From an uncultured Verrucomicrobiota bacterium (GTDB lineage Bacteria > Verrucomicrobiota > Verrucomicrobiia > Chthoniobacterales > JACTMZ01): a stretch of DNA of 64,000 nucleotides. The stretch is from assembly GCA_903953565.1 (NCBI GenBank), contig CAJBKE010000002.1, positions 1 to 64,000 of the forward strand, in the 5' to 3' direction. The position numbers were made by a program, and so were the translations under genes. The notes beneath the pieces are model-generated. The model was given only the letters and a program-made list of their open reading frames with translations, had not been told where the DNA came from and did not search any database. This document shows, piece by piece, positions 16,194 to 24,645 of this stretch (positions are counted from its first letter, which is position 1; each line of letters starts with the position of its first letter).

Positions 16194-17246
16194 ATGCTCG
16201 ATTCGCTTGTTCTGCACGATTTCCGCTGCTTCCCGCGGGCGGAATTCCATCCGGCCCCGGGCCTGAATCTGCTTAGCGCCCCCAATGCCAGCGGGAAGTC
16301 TTCGTTGCTCGAAGCGATTTGCGTGCTGCTTCGTCTGCAATCCCCGCGGGCTGGAGCGTTGGCCGAGGCGGTGCGGCGCGGGGCTCCCGGCTTTTCGCTG
16401 CTGGGGCGCTGCGGCGACCGTAATTTGGCCTGCCATTATTCCTCGGCCGAAGGACGCCAGCTCAAACTCGACGATGTGCCGCAAGGGAAGTCCGATGCTT
16501 ACCTCGGGGTGGGACTCGCTGCCTTTTTTTGCAACGAGGACATCGAGCTGGTTCGCGGCACGTCGTCCAAACGCCGGCGCTTCCTCGATTTCCTCGGGAG
16601 CCAATGCGATCCGGGTTATCTAAAAAATTTGCGGGCTTACGAGCGTGCTTTGCGTTCGCGGAATTTCCTGCTCAAGGAAGGTCCGCATCGCGGGCGGGAG
16701 TTGGCGGCTTACGACGGTCCGCTTCTTTCCGCCGGCGAATACCTCGGGTCGGCGCGGACCAAGCTTTGCGAGGAGTTACGGCCGCTTTTCGCGCGGTATG
16801 CTGCGGCGATCAGCGCCAAAGACGAGGCCGTGTCGCTGCGCTACGAGCGTTCGGGCGGACATGATTTCCCCGCGGCCCTGGCCGCGAGCGCAGAGGAAGA
16901 GCGACGCTTGCGGCAAACCGTGGTTGGTCCGCATCGCGACGATGTTTCTCTCGAGGTCGATGGAGCGGCGGCAGCTTCCTTTGCCAGCGAGGGGCAGCAA
17001 CGAACGTTGTCGATCGCGCTGCGGCTCGCGCAGGCGGAGTTGATCCGTTCACGCCGCGGTTCGCCGCCGGTTTACCTGCTCGACGATGTGTTCGGCGAAC
17101 TCGATACCGAGCGGCGGCGGCGTTTGTTGCAGGCCCTGCCGGGTGATGCGCAGCGTATTCTGACCACAACGACGTGGCAGTGGTTGGAAGAGGCCGGCGA
17201 TGCGGCGGATTGGACGATCCGCGATGGGCGCGTGGAGATGCGGTGA
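16194..17246 (+). CDS. recF: DNA replication and repair protein RecF
   Basis: RecF is an SMC-like ATPase that helps load RecA at single-strand gaps. From the ATG at 16194 the protein has 350 residues, near the family norm. The N-terminus is MLDSLVLHDFRCFPRAEF. The P-loop reads LLSAPNASGKSSLLEAICVL (about residues 25-44), with Ala in place of the usual first Gly. The signature and Walker B regions are ASEGQQRTLSIALRLAQAEL and VYLLDDVFGELDTERRRRLL, both canonical. It is not next to dnaA or dnaN. The altered P-loop residue should be read against close homologues before inferring loss of function. Confidence 0.93.
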   Translation: MLDSLVLHDFRCFPRAEFHPAPGLNLLSAPNASGKSSLLEAICVLLRLQSPRAGALAEAVRRGAPGFSLLGRCGDRNLACHYSSAEGRQLKLDDVPQGKSDAYLGVGLAAFFCNEDIELVRGTSSKRRRFLDFLGSQCDPGYLKNLRAYERALRSRNFLLKEGPHRGRELAAYDGPLLSAGEYLGSARTKLCEELRPLFARYAAAISAKDEAVSLRYERSGGHDFPAALAASAEEERRLRQTVVGPHRDDVSLEVDGAAAASFASEGQQRTLSIALRLAQAELIRSRRGSPPVYLLDDVFGELDTERRRRLLQALPGDAQRILTTTTWQWLEEAGDAADWTIRDGRVEMR

Positions 17247-17251
17247 GGGTG

Positions 17252-17280
17252 CGGCCCGCTGGGCCAGCGGGCCCTACCGG
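17252..17280. repeat. G-family repeat, copy G1
   Basis: GCGGCCCGCTGGGCCAGCGG, followed by GCCCTACCGG, forms a strong hairpin (CCCGCTGG/CCAGCGGG). It separates recF and the convergent amidase gene. The CTA at 17274-17276 is the amidase TAG stop on the minus strand. Confidence 0.75.
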
Positions 17281-18149
17281 GGGGAGTTGCCAGCGAGTGT
17301 CACTAATGCACCGTAATGCTCGGGGCGGCGGTCGCGAAAGAAACCCCACTGGGCACGTTGGTTGCGGATGGCATCGAGATCGAAGGTGTGCGTGAGGACG
17401 GTTTCGCTCGTGCGGTCAGCCTCGGCCACTTTGGCGCCGGTTTCGTCCGCGATGAACGACGAACCGTAGAAGGTCATTTCGGAATTCTTTCCTTTTTCCG
17501 TTCCAATGCGGTTCGAAGCGACGAGCGGGACCATGTTCGACGCGGCGTGGCCTTGCATGGCGCGTTGCCAGTGCCCGCTCGAATCCCAATCGGGAAATTG
17601 CGGTTCGGTGCCGATCGCGGTGGGGTAGAGGAGCACCTCAGCCCCGCCGAGGACAAGACACCGCGCGGTTTCGGGAAACCATTGGTCCCAGCAGATGCCG
17701 AGGCCGACTTTGCCGAACTTGGTGTCCCAGACCCGGAAGCCGGTGTCGCCGGGATTGAAGTAATATTTTTCCTGATACCCGACGCCGTCCGGAATGTGCG
17801 TCTTGCGGTAGATGCCGAGCAACTCGCCGCCCGCATCGATCATCGCGACCGAGTTGAAATACGCCTGATTGTCGCGCTCGAAAAAGCTGAAGGGCAGAAC
17901 GACATCCAGCTCGCGGGCCAGCTTCTGGAATCGGGCGATACCGTCGTTACCCTCGACGGGGCGGGCCAATTCGAAATGGCCGGGCAATTGATCTTGGCAG
18001 AAATAGGGCGTCTCGAAAAGTTCCTGGATGAGGATGATGTTCGCGCCCTGTGCGGCGGCTTGGCGGATCAGTTTTTCAGCGCGCTCGAGACTTTCGGTCT
18101 GGTCCTTGCCGCAGGCCATCTGCGTGGCCGCCAGAGTGACGTTGCGCAT
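17274..18149 (-). CDS. aguB: N-carbamoylputrescine amidase (nitrilase superfamily)
   Basis: A 291-residue amidase that converts N-carbamoylputrescine to putrescine, ammonia and CO2. The Glu-Lys-Cys triad is visible: Glu in IILIQELFETPYFCQ (about residue 43), Lys in GIYRKTHIPDGVGYQEKYYF (about 115) and Cys in GLGICWDQWFPETARCL (about 152). The flanking residues match the AguB branch rather than a generic amidase. No agmatine deiminase is in the window, although the pair is often linked. The last codons and stop lie at the edge of repeat G1. Confidence 0.92.
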   Translation of the reverse strand: MRNVTLAATQMACGKDQTESLERAEKLIRQAAAQGANIILIQELFETPYFCQDQLPGHFELARPVEGNDGIARFQKLARELDVVLPFSFFERDNQAYFNSVAMIDAGGELLGIYRKTHIPDGVGYQEKYYFNPGDTGFRVWDTKFGKVGLGICWDQWFPETARCLVLGGAEVLLYPTAIGTEPQFPDWDSSGHWQRAMQGHAASNMVPLVASNRIGTEKGKNSEMTFYGSSFIADETGAKVAEADRTSETVLTHTFDLDAIRNQRAQWGFFRDRRPEHYGALVTLAGNSPR

Positions 18150-18158
18150 GGCGGTCAG

Positions 18159-18611
18159 TCAGGCGTTTTCTTTTTTGCGCAGACGCAACGTGATGCGTTT
18201 CATGCGGGCGCTATCATCGGGGCTCCAGCTTTGGATCTCCGGGTTGTCTTTGAACGCCTGATGCACGAGCCAGCGGTCGTAGGCATTGAGCGGTTCGGTC
18301 TGCAAGGGTTTGCCGCGTTCCTTCACGAGGTCGGCGATGGCGCGCATTTTTTCGACCAAGCGGTCGTTGCGCATGGCGCGGCGGTGCTCGACGTCGACGG
18401 TGACTCGCGGGGCCTTCGGGTCGCCGGCTTGGAGGAGGCGGTTGAGAAGGTATTGGATGTCCTCGAGCGTTTCGTCGTTGCGACCGGTCAGCAGGTCGGC
18501 ATCGCTCGTGTAGATTTGCAGGACAAGCCCGTGTTCGTTGGGCTGCTCCTCGATCTGCACGGCGAAACCGAGGTAGCCGAGCATGGTGTCGAGGATCTCT
18601 TTCGGGGTCAT
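18159..18611 (-). CDS. jag: Jag/KhpB-type KH-R3H RNA-binding protein
   Basis: A 150-residue protein. The N-terminal half fits a KH-like fold with LTGRNDETLEDIQYLLNRLL (about residues 40-60), in place of the usual LIGRxG-type turn. The C-terminal half has R3H features: RNDRLVEKMRAIADLVKERG then PLNAYDRWLVHQAFKDNPEI. Jag (EloR/KhpB) binds RNA and is encoded next to yidC in many bacteria. The start overlaps the yidC stop (ATGA). It is shorter than Jag of Gram-positives because it lacks the N-terminal Jag-N domain. Confidence 0.87.
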   Translation of the reverse strand: MTPKEILDTMLGYLGFAVQIEEQPNEHGLVLQIYTSDADLLTGRNDETLEDIQYLLNRLLQAGDPKAPRVTVDVEHRRAMRNDRLVEKMRAIADLVKERGKPLQTEPLNAYDRWLVHQAFKDNPEIQSWSPDDSARMKRITLRLRKKENA

Positions 18612-20395
18612 GGGCCCGATCTTCGTTTTTTCCCTTTGCCCGCCTCAAGCGCTTTCTTTTGCGTCACGGCTTTCTTTTCGAGCACGGGGAGCGGTTTGTT
18701 GCGGGTCGCGTAGAGTTGGATGACGGAAATGATGTTCTGCGTGGTCCAGTAGAGGGACAGGGCGGAGGCGAAGTTGTAGGCGAAAAGGATGAAAATGAGC
18801 GGCATGAACATGAACATGCGGCGTTGGACAGCGTCACCGGTCTTGGGGGTGAGTTGCATCTGCCAGAGCATGGTGGCTGCCATGAGGAGGGGTAAGATGT
18901 TGATGGGGAATCCCAGGATGTGGCCCACGGTGTCCGGCTGGGAGAGGTCCTTGACCCAGAGGAAAGACGAGTTGCGCAGCTCGATGGCTGTCCCCAGCAT
19001 CGAGTAGAAGCCGAAGAAAATCGGGATCTGGATGAGCATGGGAAAGCAGCCGCTGAACGGATTGACCCCGTAGTCCTTGTAGAGCTTCATCAGCTCTTGG
19101 TTCATCTTGGTCGGGTCGTCTTTGTATTTCTCCCGCAGCTCGGTCATTTTCGGCGAGAGAGCAGCCATGCGGCGCATCGAGTCGGTTGCTTTGTTCTGCA
19201 GCGGCCAAAGCAGGGCCTTGATAATGATGGTCAGGGCGATGATGGCCGCGGCAAAGTTGCCGAGGAGACTGTGCAGCGCGTTCATCGAGTAGAGCAGGAT
19301 TTCGCTGACCCACTTGAAGATGCCGAAATGCATGACCTCCTGTTCGCCCTGGCCGAGCTTGGACAGGCGGCCGAGGTCCTTCGGGCCGCTGTAAATTTGG
19401 AAGGTCCATGATTTGGTTTGGCCGGGCTCGAGCCGGAATCCGGGCAATCCGAGTGCGCCCTCGATCCCCAAAACTTTCTTCTCCGCGTCGCCGGCATGCA
19501 GCAGGTCGAGTCGCCGCGCCCAGACCGATGTGCCGCGGTCGCCTTCGGTCACGGCAAGGATGTTGACGAAATACTGATTCTTGGAAGCCGCCCAGCCGAT
19601 GTTGTCCGTCTTTTGCTCGTAGAAATTTTGTGCGGCGCGCAGCTCGATGCCGGTCAACGGGATGGAGCTTTCGTTGAACCAATTGACGTCGGTGAACGTC
19701 GTCTTGCCATCGCGAGACCAGTCGAAGCCGGTATAAATCGTCATGTCGGTCGAATGGACCGGCGCCGCGCCACCCGTGCTCAGGAAATAACCGGTGCGTT
19801 GCACAGGGTTCGCGCCGGCGTTGGTGAAGTCGAGGGTCAGGCTGACCGTGTAGTTGCCCTTGCCTTGATCGGTCTCCGACACGGCATAGGTCTTGCGAAT
19901 CTGCAGACCGTCGGGCTGGTCGAGAACGAAGACCGCTTCGTTCGGTGCCCCGGGTGAGGTTGCGGCGAAACCGCCGAGCGCGGTGCCTGCTTGCTCGCTC
20001 AGCGCGCCGATGGGCAGGGCCTCGGGGATATTGAGCGAAACATTCGCGCCGTTTTCGCCGAGGTGATCGAGCAGTTCGACCGTGGCAATGCCGCCTGCAT
20101 CGCTGACAAAATTGAAATTGGCCAGACCCGTCGTGACGGTCTGTGTTTCCCGTGGCACGGACGGAAGCGCGGCAGCGGGCGCAGGCGCGGCAGACGTGAC
20201 TGCCGGCACGGCAGGCGTGGCGGGTGTTTCGGAAGCTGGTGTCGGAGTCGCCGCTGCGGCTTGAGCTTGTTCCGCCACGCGGCGTTGCTCGGCCAGTTGC
20301 TCCGGCGTGGGTGCGTAGTATTGGACGTAAGCCCATTGCCACAACCCGAGAGCCGCGACGCAAGCAATGACAACGGTCCAGGCCTTGCGATCCAT
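18608..20395 (-). CDS. yidC: Membrane protein insertase YidC
   Basis: YidC inserts and folds inner-membrane proteins with or without SecYEG. The 595-residue protein has the Gram-negative form: an N-terminal membrane helix (AWTVVIACVAALGLWQWAYV), a Pro/Ala-rich linker, a large periplasmic domain (about residues 85-350) and the C-terminal five-helix core. The core has FAAAIIALTIIIKALLWPLQ, the KYKDDPTKMNQELMKLYKDY cytoplasmic loop, NPFSGCFPMLIQIPIFFGFY and a final helix ALSLYWTTQNIISVIQLY. The C-terminal tail is Lys-rich, which suits ribosome contact. It is flanked by yidD and jag, the classical order. Confidence 0.96.
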   Translation of the reverse strand: MDRKAWTVVIACVAALGLWQWAYVQYYAPTPEQLAEQRRVAEQAQAAAATPTPASETPATPAVPAVTSAAPAPAAALPSVPRETQTVTTGLANFNFVSDAGGIATVELLDHLGENGANVSLNIPEALPIGALSEQAGTALGGFAATSPGAPNEAVFVLDQPDGLQIRKTYAVSETDQGKGNYTVSLTLDFTNAGANPVQRTGYFLSTGGAAPVHSTDMTIYTGFDWSRDGKTTFTDVNWFNESSIPLTGIELRAAQNFYEQKTDNIGWAASKNQYFVNILAVTEGDRGTSVWARRLDLLHAGDAEKKVLGIEGALGLPGFRLEPGQTKSWTFQIYSGPKDLGRLSKLGQGEQEVMHFGIFKWVSEILLYSMNALHSLLGNFAAAIIALTIIIKALLWPLQNKATDSMRRMAALSPKMTELREKYKDDPTKMNQELMKLYKDYGVNPFSGCFPMLIQIPIFFGFYSMLGTAIELRNSSFLWVKDLSQPDTVGHILGFPINILPLLMAATMLWQMQLTPKTGDAVQRRMFMFMPLIFILFAYNFASALSLYWTTQNIISVIQLYATRNKPLPVLEKKAVTQKKALEAGKGKKRRSGP

Positions 20396-20658
20396 CAGCG
20401 CAGTGCCTCCGTCAGTCGAACTTCACGCGCCGGGGGCACGGGGTCGCAGCCGCAACCGCCCCATGGGTGGCAGCGGCAAATCCTCTTCAGTCCGAGCCAG
20501 CCGCCGTGCATCGCGCCGTGTGATTCCACGGCCTCGAGAAAATATTGCGAGCAACTCGGCTCGTAACGGCAACCGGATCCCGGTCCGCCCAGCCAGAGGA
20601 GGAAGGGCGAGATCGTCCATTGGTAAAGACGGATGGCGAAGCGGACGACGATCTTCAT
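20395..20658 (-). CDS. yidD: Membrane protein insertion efficiency factor YidD
   Basis: An 87-residue protein from the ATG at 20658. It shows the family signature: [39 protein letters not shown] and [17 protein letters not shown]. The conserved cysteines are all present. YidD is a small membrane-associated protein between rnpA and yidC that helps insertion. Its start overlaps the rnpA stop and its stop overlaps the yidC start by one base (TGATG), which indicates tight coupling. The larger open frame extending to 20901 is antisense-like upstream and is not used. Confidence 0.93.
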   Translation of the reverse strand: MKIVVRFAIRLYQWTISPFLLWLGGPGSGCRYEPSCSQYFLEAVESHGAMHGGWLGLKRICRCHPWGGCGCDPVPPAREVRLTEALR

Positions 20659-21011
20659 GCCTTGAGATATCCGGCGCGTGCGGTCAGCGCACGCCATTCC
20701 TCGGTCAGCGCGGCGAAGGTTGCGCCCACCGCGGCGCGGCGCAGGACGACGACCATCCACAGGCCGCCGGGCAAGAGGCTGCGATGCACGCGGAAAATTT
20801 CGCGGATTCGCCGGCGGGCGCGGTTGCGTTCGACCGCCGTGCCGGTGCGGCGCGCGGTGATGACTCCGAGCCGTGCCGGTTCGGAAGTGGAGCTTTGCCA
20901 AGTGCCGAGGACCATGAAGTTTCCGTGCTGCGATTTACCGTGGGAGCGGACTGCGGTGAATTCCGCGCGGCGCGCGAGGCGAGCCGGCTTGGGCAAGGTG
21001 AGCGCAGCCAT
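20655..21011 (-). CDS. rnpA: Ribonuclease P protein component
   Basis: RnpA is the protein subunit of RNase P, which matures tRNA 5' ends. From the ATG at 21011 it has 118 residues. The family motif is [20 protein letters not shown] (about residues 59-78), the conserved RNR block. Upstream, [20 protein letters not shown] matches the typical N-terminal strand. It lies 29 nt after rpmH and overlaps yidD (ATGA). The RNA subunit is encoded only about 8 kb away at 28858-29252. Confidence 0.92.
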   Translation of the reverse strand: MAALTLPKPARLARRAEFTAVRSHGKSQHGNFMVLGTWQSSTSEPARLGVITARRTGTAVERNRARRRIREIFRVHRSLLPGGLWMVVVLRRAAVGATFAALTEEWRALTARAGYLKA

Positions 21012-21040
21012 CAAGCCGCTTGGTGAAGCGGAACAACCGG

Positions 21041-21214
21041 TCAAGCGCCGGTGTGACGCGCGTATTGCACCTCGGCGCCCTTGGGCAGCAGGCGTTTGCG
21101 TCCGCGCTGGCGGCGGCGGGCCAAGGTGGCGCGGCCGCCTTTGGTTTTCATGCGGGCACGGAAGCCATGCTGGCGTTTGCGGGTGCGCTTGGAAGCTTGG
21201 TAAGTTCTTTTCAT
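21041..21214 (-). CDS. rpmH: Ribosomal protein bL34
   Basis: A 57-residue, very basic protein beginning [20 protein letters not shown], with [17 protein letters not shown] after it, both diagnostic of L34. It is about ten residues longer than the E. coli protein at the C-terminus ([10 protein letters not shown]). The ATG at 21214 is the canonical start. It heads the rpmH-rnpA-yidD-yidC-jag cluster. In many bacteria dnaA lies immediately upstream; here a NYN-domain gene is divergent instead. Confidence 0.96.
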   Translation of the reverse strand: MKRTYQASKRTRKRQHGFRARMKTKGGRATLARRRQRGRKRLLPKGAEVQYARHTGA

Positions 21215-21306
21215 GGGACAAAAAGTTCGTGCCGTAACCGTGGCAGACCAGCCAGCATGGGGAAACAGGGGCAGCTTGTCAAACAAACCCGGCCACCCCT
21301 GAAGCC

Positions 21307-21753
21307 ATGACCCGCGAATTCCTTCTGGTCGACGCCCACAACGTCATTTTTGCCCACCCGGAACTGTCCGCCCTCCACCGCCGGAACCCCACGGCGGCTC
21401 GCGAGGAACTGGTCCGGCTCCTTGAGCGCCATCAGGATGCGGCTGGCGTCCGTGTGGTCGTTGTCTTCGACGGGGGCTCGCAAGCCAAAGCCAGCACTGA
21501 TCTCTCCGGTCCTGCCGGCGTGCAGGTGTTTTATCCGCGGTCCGGTCAAACCGCCGACGCCATCATCGAGCGTCTCGTCCTCAAATACGCCGCCACGCAT
21601 CGCTTGACCGTAGCGACCAATGACAATCTCATCCGCACCGCCGCGGTGGCCGCCGGGGCCTCGACGACCGGTGCGGAAACGCTCTTTGATGAGATGGGCC
21701 GCGCGGAGGGCGAGGTGCGGGCGACGCTCGAGAAGCTTCGGCGGCGGAGGTAG
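21307..21753 (+). CDS. NYN-domain (YacP-like) RNA-associated protein
   Basis: A 148-residue protein of the PIN-like NYN superfamily. The N-terminal acidic site is [16 protein letters not shown]. The second is [14 protein letters not shown], and the third region is [19 protein letters not shown], with the acidic Asn-Asp pair typical of YacP (Rae1) proteins. YacP/Rae1 is a ribosome-associated endoribonuclease in Bacillus. It is divergent from rpmH. The role in translation-linked RNA decay is inferred from family only. Confidence 0.87.
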   Translation: MTREFLLVDAHNVIFAHPELSALHRRNPTAAREELVRLLERHQDAAGVRVVVVFDGGSQAKASTDLSGPAGVQVFYPRSGQTADAIIERLVLKYAATHRLTVATNDNLIRTAAVAAGASTTGAETLFDEMGRAEGEVRATLEKLRRRR

Positions 21754-21772
21754 AGGTGAGCGCTATTTTTTT

Positions 21773-21838
21773 GGTGGATCACGCCGTCCCGGCGTGATGT
21801 CCGTCATCCAAATCGCGATGAGACATCGCGATCCACCT
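21773..21838. repeat. R-family palindromic repeat, copy R5
   Basis: GGTGGATCACGCCGTCCCGG at the left with a compensating GCGTGATG shows that the hairpin is conserved even where the sequence differs (CACGCC/GGCGTG). It ends GACATCGCGATCCACC. It lies between convergent genes. Confidence 0.87.
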
Positions 21839-21885
21839 TGGTCGGTGCGTGGAATTTTGGGAGGCGTGACCGGGATAGAAGCGCC

Positions 21886-22653
21886 TCAGCGGATAATCCC
21901 GCGTCCGCTCGTTTCGATGAACGTGCAGAGCTCGTTCAGCTCGGGGCTCTCGGGAAGCTCCTTGCGGATCGTTTCGACGGCTTGCTTCACGTTCATTTTG
22001 CCGCGGTAGAGGATGCGGTAAGCTTCCTTGAGGGCGCGGATGGTTTCCGGGGCGAAGCCGGCGCGTTCGAGTCCTACTTGGTTGATCCCGCGAACTTCGG
22101 CCGGGTTGCCGTCGGCGATGAAGAACGGGGGGACGTCCTGCACGATTTTCGAGCATCCGCCGGTGATGGCATGGCGTCCGACGCGGCAGAATTGGTGGAT
22201 CGCGGTGAGTCCCCCGATCACGGCGTGGTCGGCGACTTGGACGTGTCCGGCCAGGGTGCCGTTGTTGGAGAAGATGACGCGATCGCCGACGATGCAGTCG
22301 TGCGCGATGTGCGCGTAGGCGAGGAAGTTTCCCCCGCTGCCGATGATCGTTTTCGTGCCGGGCAAGGTGCCGCGGTTCACCGTGCAGAATTCGCGGAAGG
22401 TGTTGCCGTCGCCGATTTCGAGAAAGGTTGGCTCGCCTTCGTATTTGAGGTCCTGCGTTTTTTGTCCGATCGACGTGTAAGCGAAAAAGAAATTGCCGCG
22501 GCCGACTTTGGTCGGGCCCATCACCGTGACATGGTGTTGTAGTTCGGTGTCTTCGCCGATGACGACGTCCGGCCCGACCACGCAGTAGGGCCCGATGCGG
22601 GCGCCGGAGGCGATTTTCGCCGAGGGATCGACGATGGCGGTCGGGTGGATCAT
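21886..22653 (-). CDS. lpxA: Acyl-[ACP]-UDP-N-acetylglucosamine O-acyltransferase
   Basis: LpxA performs the first step of lipid A synthesis, acylating UDP-GlcNAc at O-3. The 255-residue length is typical. It starts MIHPTAIVDPSAKIASGARI, the beginning of the left-handed beta-helix of hexapeptide repeats. The catalytic His is expected in LAYAHIAHDCIVGDRVIFSN (about residue 120). IHQFCRVGRHAITGGCSKIV is also a conserved LpxA stretch. The C-terminal helical domain ends the protein. It overlaps the end of lpxC-fabZ (ATGA). The ORF extending upstream to 22986 is not used. Confidence 0.95.
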   Translation of the reverse strand: MIHPTAIVDPSAKIASGARIGPYCVVGPDVVIGEDTELQHHVTVMGPTKVGRGNFFFAYTSIGQKTQDLKYEGEPTFLEIGDGNTFREFCTVNRGTLPGTKTIIGSGGNFLAYAHIAHDCIVGDRVIFSNNGTLAGHVQVADHAVIGGLTAIHQFCRVGRHAITGGCSKIVQDVPPFFIADGNPAEVRGINQVGLERAGFAPETIRALKEAYRILYRGKMNVKQAVETIRKELPESPELNELCTFIETSGRGIIR

Positions 22654-23957
22654 TCGGAGACGAGGCCGAAGAGGAGGTTGCCTTCGCTGACGATCTCGCC
22701 GTTGACCGTGCAGGAGCAGGCGGCGCGGGCCATGGTTTTGCGCGAGCGGGTCAGCTCGCAGTGGATGAACAGCGTGTCGCCCGGGAAGACGGGTTTGCGG
22801 AATTTCACTTCGTCGGCGCTCATGAAGTAGCCGATTTTTCCGGAGTTCTGCGTGTTCAGCATCATGAGGATGCTGGCCACTTGGGCCATGGCTTCGACTT
22901 GCAAGACGCCGGGCATGACCGGATGACCGGGGAAGTGTCCTTGGAAAAAGGGTTCGTTGATCGTGACCGACTTCACTCCGGTGCACTTGGTGTCGCCTTC
23001 GAAGGCGACGATGCGGTCGACCATGAGGAACGGATACCGGTGCGGGAGGATCTTCATGATCTCCGTGGTGGGAAGAACGCGTTCGCCGACGGGCAATTTC
23101 GCCGGCGGGATCATGGCCATCATTTTGGCGTGCTCTTTGGCGATGGCCAAAGCCAGCTCGGTGTTCGGTCCGTGTCCGGGGCGCACAGCGACGACATGAC
23201 CGAGGATCGGGCGTCCCACGAGGGTGAGATCGCCGACGATATCGAGGATCTTGTGGCGGACAAATTCGTCGGGGAAGCGCAGGGGTTCCTTGCTCAGGAC
23301 GGATTCGCCGCGGATGACGATGGCATTTTCCAGACTGCCGCCGCGGATCAGGCCCTTTTCCATGAGTGGTTCGACGTCCTCGTAATGGACGAAGGTGCGC
23401 GCCGGGGCGATTTCCTTCTCATAGGTCTCTGGTGTGATTTCGAGGCTGAGGTATTGCGTGTGATTGCCGTCGGGCCCGGCTTGGGTGCAGGAAACGCGGA
23501 ACGTGGTGTCGGGGAGAATGACGAGGATCGAGCCGTTCTTCGAATGGATGGCGACCGGCTCGCGGATCTCGCAGTAGCGGCGTGGCGCGTCCTGTTCGGC
23601 AATGCCGGCCTTTTTGATCAAGGCAACGTAGGGCGCGGCGCTGCCGTCGCCGATCGGCGGCTCGTTGGCATCCATCTCGATGAGCGCGTTATCCACGCCG
23701 AGGCCGGTCAGGGCGGAAAGAATGTGCTCCACGGTATGCACCTTGACGTTGCCCTCGATGAGGGTGGTGGCGCGTTCGACGGTGCGGACATTGGACGCCA
23801 GAGCGTCGACGGTCGGCCGGTCTTTGAGGTCGGTGCGGCGGAATTTGAAACCGTGGTCGACCGGAGCGGGGTGAATGGTGAGAGTGACTTTCTCGCCGGT
23901 GTGCAATGAGACGCCGGCGAGCGACGCGGGACCGGATAGGGTGTGTTGTTTTTGCAT
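22650..23957 (-). CDS. lpxC/fabZ: Bifunctional LpxC deacetylase / FabZ dehydratase fusion
   Basis: A 435-residue fusion. Residues 1 to about 285 are LpxC, the zinc-dependent deacetylase and committed step of lipid A synthesis: TVEHILSALTGLGVDNALIE contributes a zinc His, and FVRHKILDIVGDLTLVGRPI holds the other zinc ligands. Residues from about 290 are FabZ, a hotdog-fold 3-hydroxyacyl-ACP dehydratase: ILPHRYPFLMVDRIVAFEGD and QGHFPGHPVMPGVLQVEAMA with the catalytic His. Such fusions are known in Bacteroidetes and in PVC-type bacteria. An in-frame TTG two codons upstream is less likely than the ATG at 23957. The following gene is lpxA. Confidence 0.95.
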   Translation of the reverse strand: MQKQHTLSGPASLAGVSLHTGEKVTLTIHPAPVDHGFKFRRTDLKDRPTVDALASNVRTVERATTLIEGNVKVHTVEHILSALTGLGVDNALIEMDANEPPIGDGSAAPYVALIKKAGIAEQDAPRRYCEIREPVAIHSKNGSILVILPDTTFRVSCTQAGPDGNHTQYLSLEITPETYEKEIAPARTFVHYEDVEPLMEKGLIRGGSLENAIVIRGESVLSKEPLRFPDEFVRHKILDIVGDLTLVGRPILGHVVAVRPGHGPNTELALAIAKEHAKMMAMIPPAKLPVGERVLPTTEIMKILPHRYPFLMVDRIVAFEGDTKCTGVKSVTINEPFFQGHFPGHPVMPGVLQVEAMAQVASILMMLNTQNSGKIGYFMSADEVKFRKPVFPGDTLFIHCELTRSRKTMARAACSCTVNGEIVSEGNLLFGLVSE

Positions 23958-23979
23958 GGGCAAGGGTGGGCGGCGGACG

Positions 23980-24645
23980 TCAGGTGGACAGTTGTCCGTC
24001 CATTAACGCGATTTGCCGGTTGGCCGCGGCGGCGGCTTCCGGGCTGTGGGTCACCATTATTAGGGTGGCGAGCCTTTGGGAGGCAATCTTTTGGAAAAGC
24101 TCGAGGATGCGCGCGGCATTGTCCGAGTCGAGGTTGCCGGTCGGTTCATCGGCCAGCACGAGCGCGGGGCGATGGACCAGCGCACGGGCCACGGCGGCGC
24201 GCTGCATTTCTCCCCCGCTCAGCTGGTGCGGGAAGGCGTGGGTCCGCGGGGTCAATCCGACCAATTCGAGCATTTCCCCGGCGCGGGCGCGGGCTTGCTT
24301 GGTGCTGTCGCCACGCAGCAAGAGTGGAAGCTCGACGTTTTCCACCGCGGTCATGGCGGGGAGGAGGTTGAAAAATTGGAAGATGATACCGAGGCGCTCG
24401 CGGCGGTAGGCGGTAAGCTCGGCTTCCCCGGCCCCGTGGAGGGCGAGGCCGTCGACCGTGATCTGGCCGGAGGTTGGTTGGTCGAGCCCACCGAGGAGGT
24501 TGAGGAGGGTGCTTTTGCCGCAGCCGCTCGGTCCGGTCACCGCGCAGAACGAATGCGGTGCGATGTCGAGCGAGACGTCGCGCAAGGCGTGCACTTCGCC
24601 GGCGGGCGAGGGATAAATGCGGGAGACATGACGCAGAGTGATCAT
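23980..24645 (-). CDS. ABC transporter ATPase of the LolD/MacB type
   Basis: A 221-residue ATPase from the ATG at 24645. Walker A is GPSGCGKSTLLNLLGGLDQP, the signature is QLSGGEMQRAAVARALVHRP and Walker B is ALVLADEPTGNLDSDNA. The RLGIIFQFFNLLPAMTAVEN segment is typical of the LolD/MacB/FtsE group. LolD powers lipoprotein release together with LolC/E. No permease adjoins it, but a LolC/E-type permease is encoded at 58769-60055. Its start codon region overlaps that of the divergent pseudouridine synthase by 18 nt. The partner assignment is inference. Confidence 0.87.
   Translation of the reverse strand: MITLRHVSRIYPSPAGEVHALRDVSLDIAPHSFCAVTGPSGCGKSTLLNLLGGLDQPTSGQITVDGLALHGAGEAELTAYRRERLGIIFQFFNLLPAMTAVENVELPLLLRGDSTKQARARAGEMLELVGLTPRTHAFPHQLSGGEMQRAAVARALVHRPALVLADEPTGNLDSDNAARILELFQKIASQRLATLIMVTHSPEAAAAANRQIALMDGQLST

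Noticed and set aside
21041-21306. Replication origin next to rpmH
   Set aside because: rpmH often marks oriC, but there is no dnaA or dnaN gene and no cluster of DnaA boxes in the region or near recF.
22761-23909. Long open frame antisense to lpxC-fabZ
   Set aside because: Both halves of the sense protein have intact catalytic motifs; the antisense frame shows no recognisable domain.
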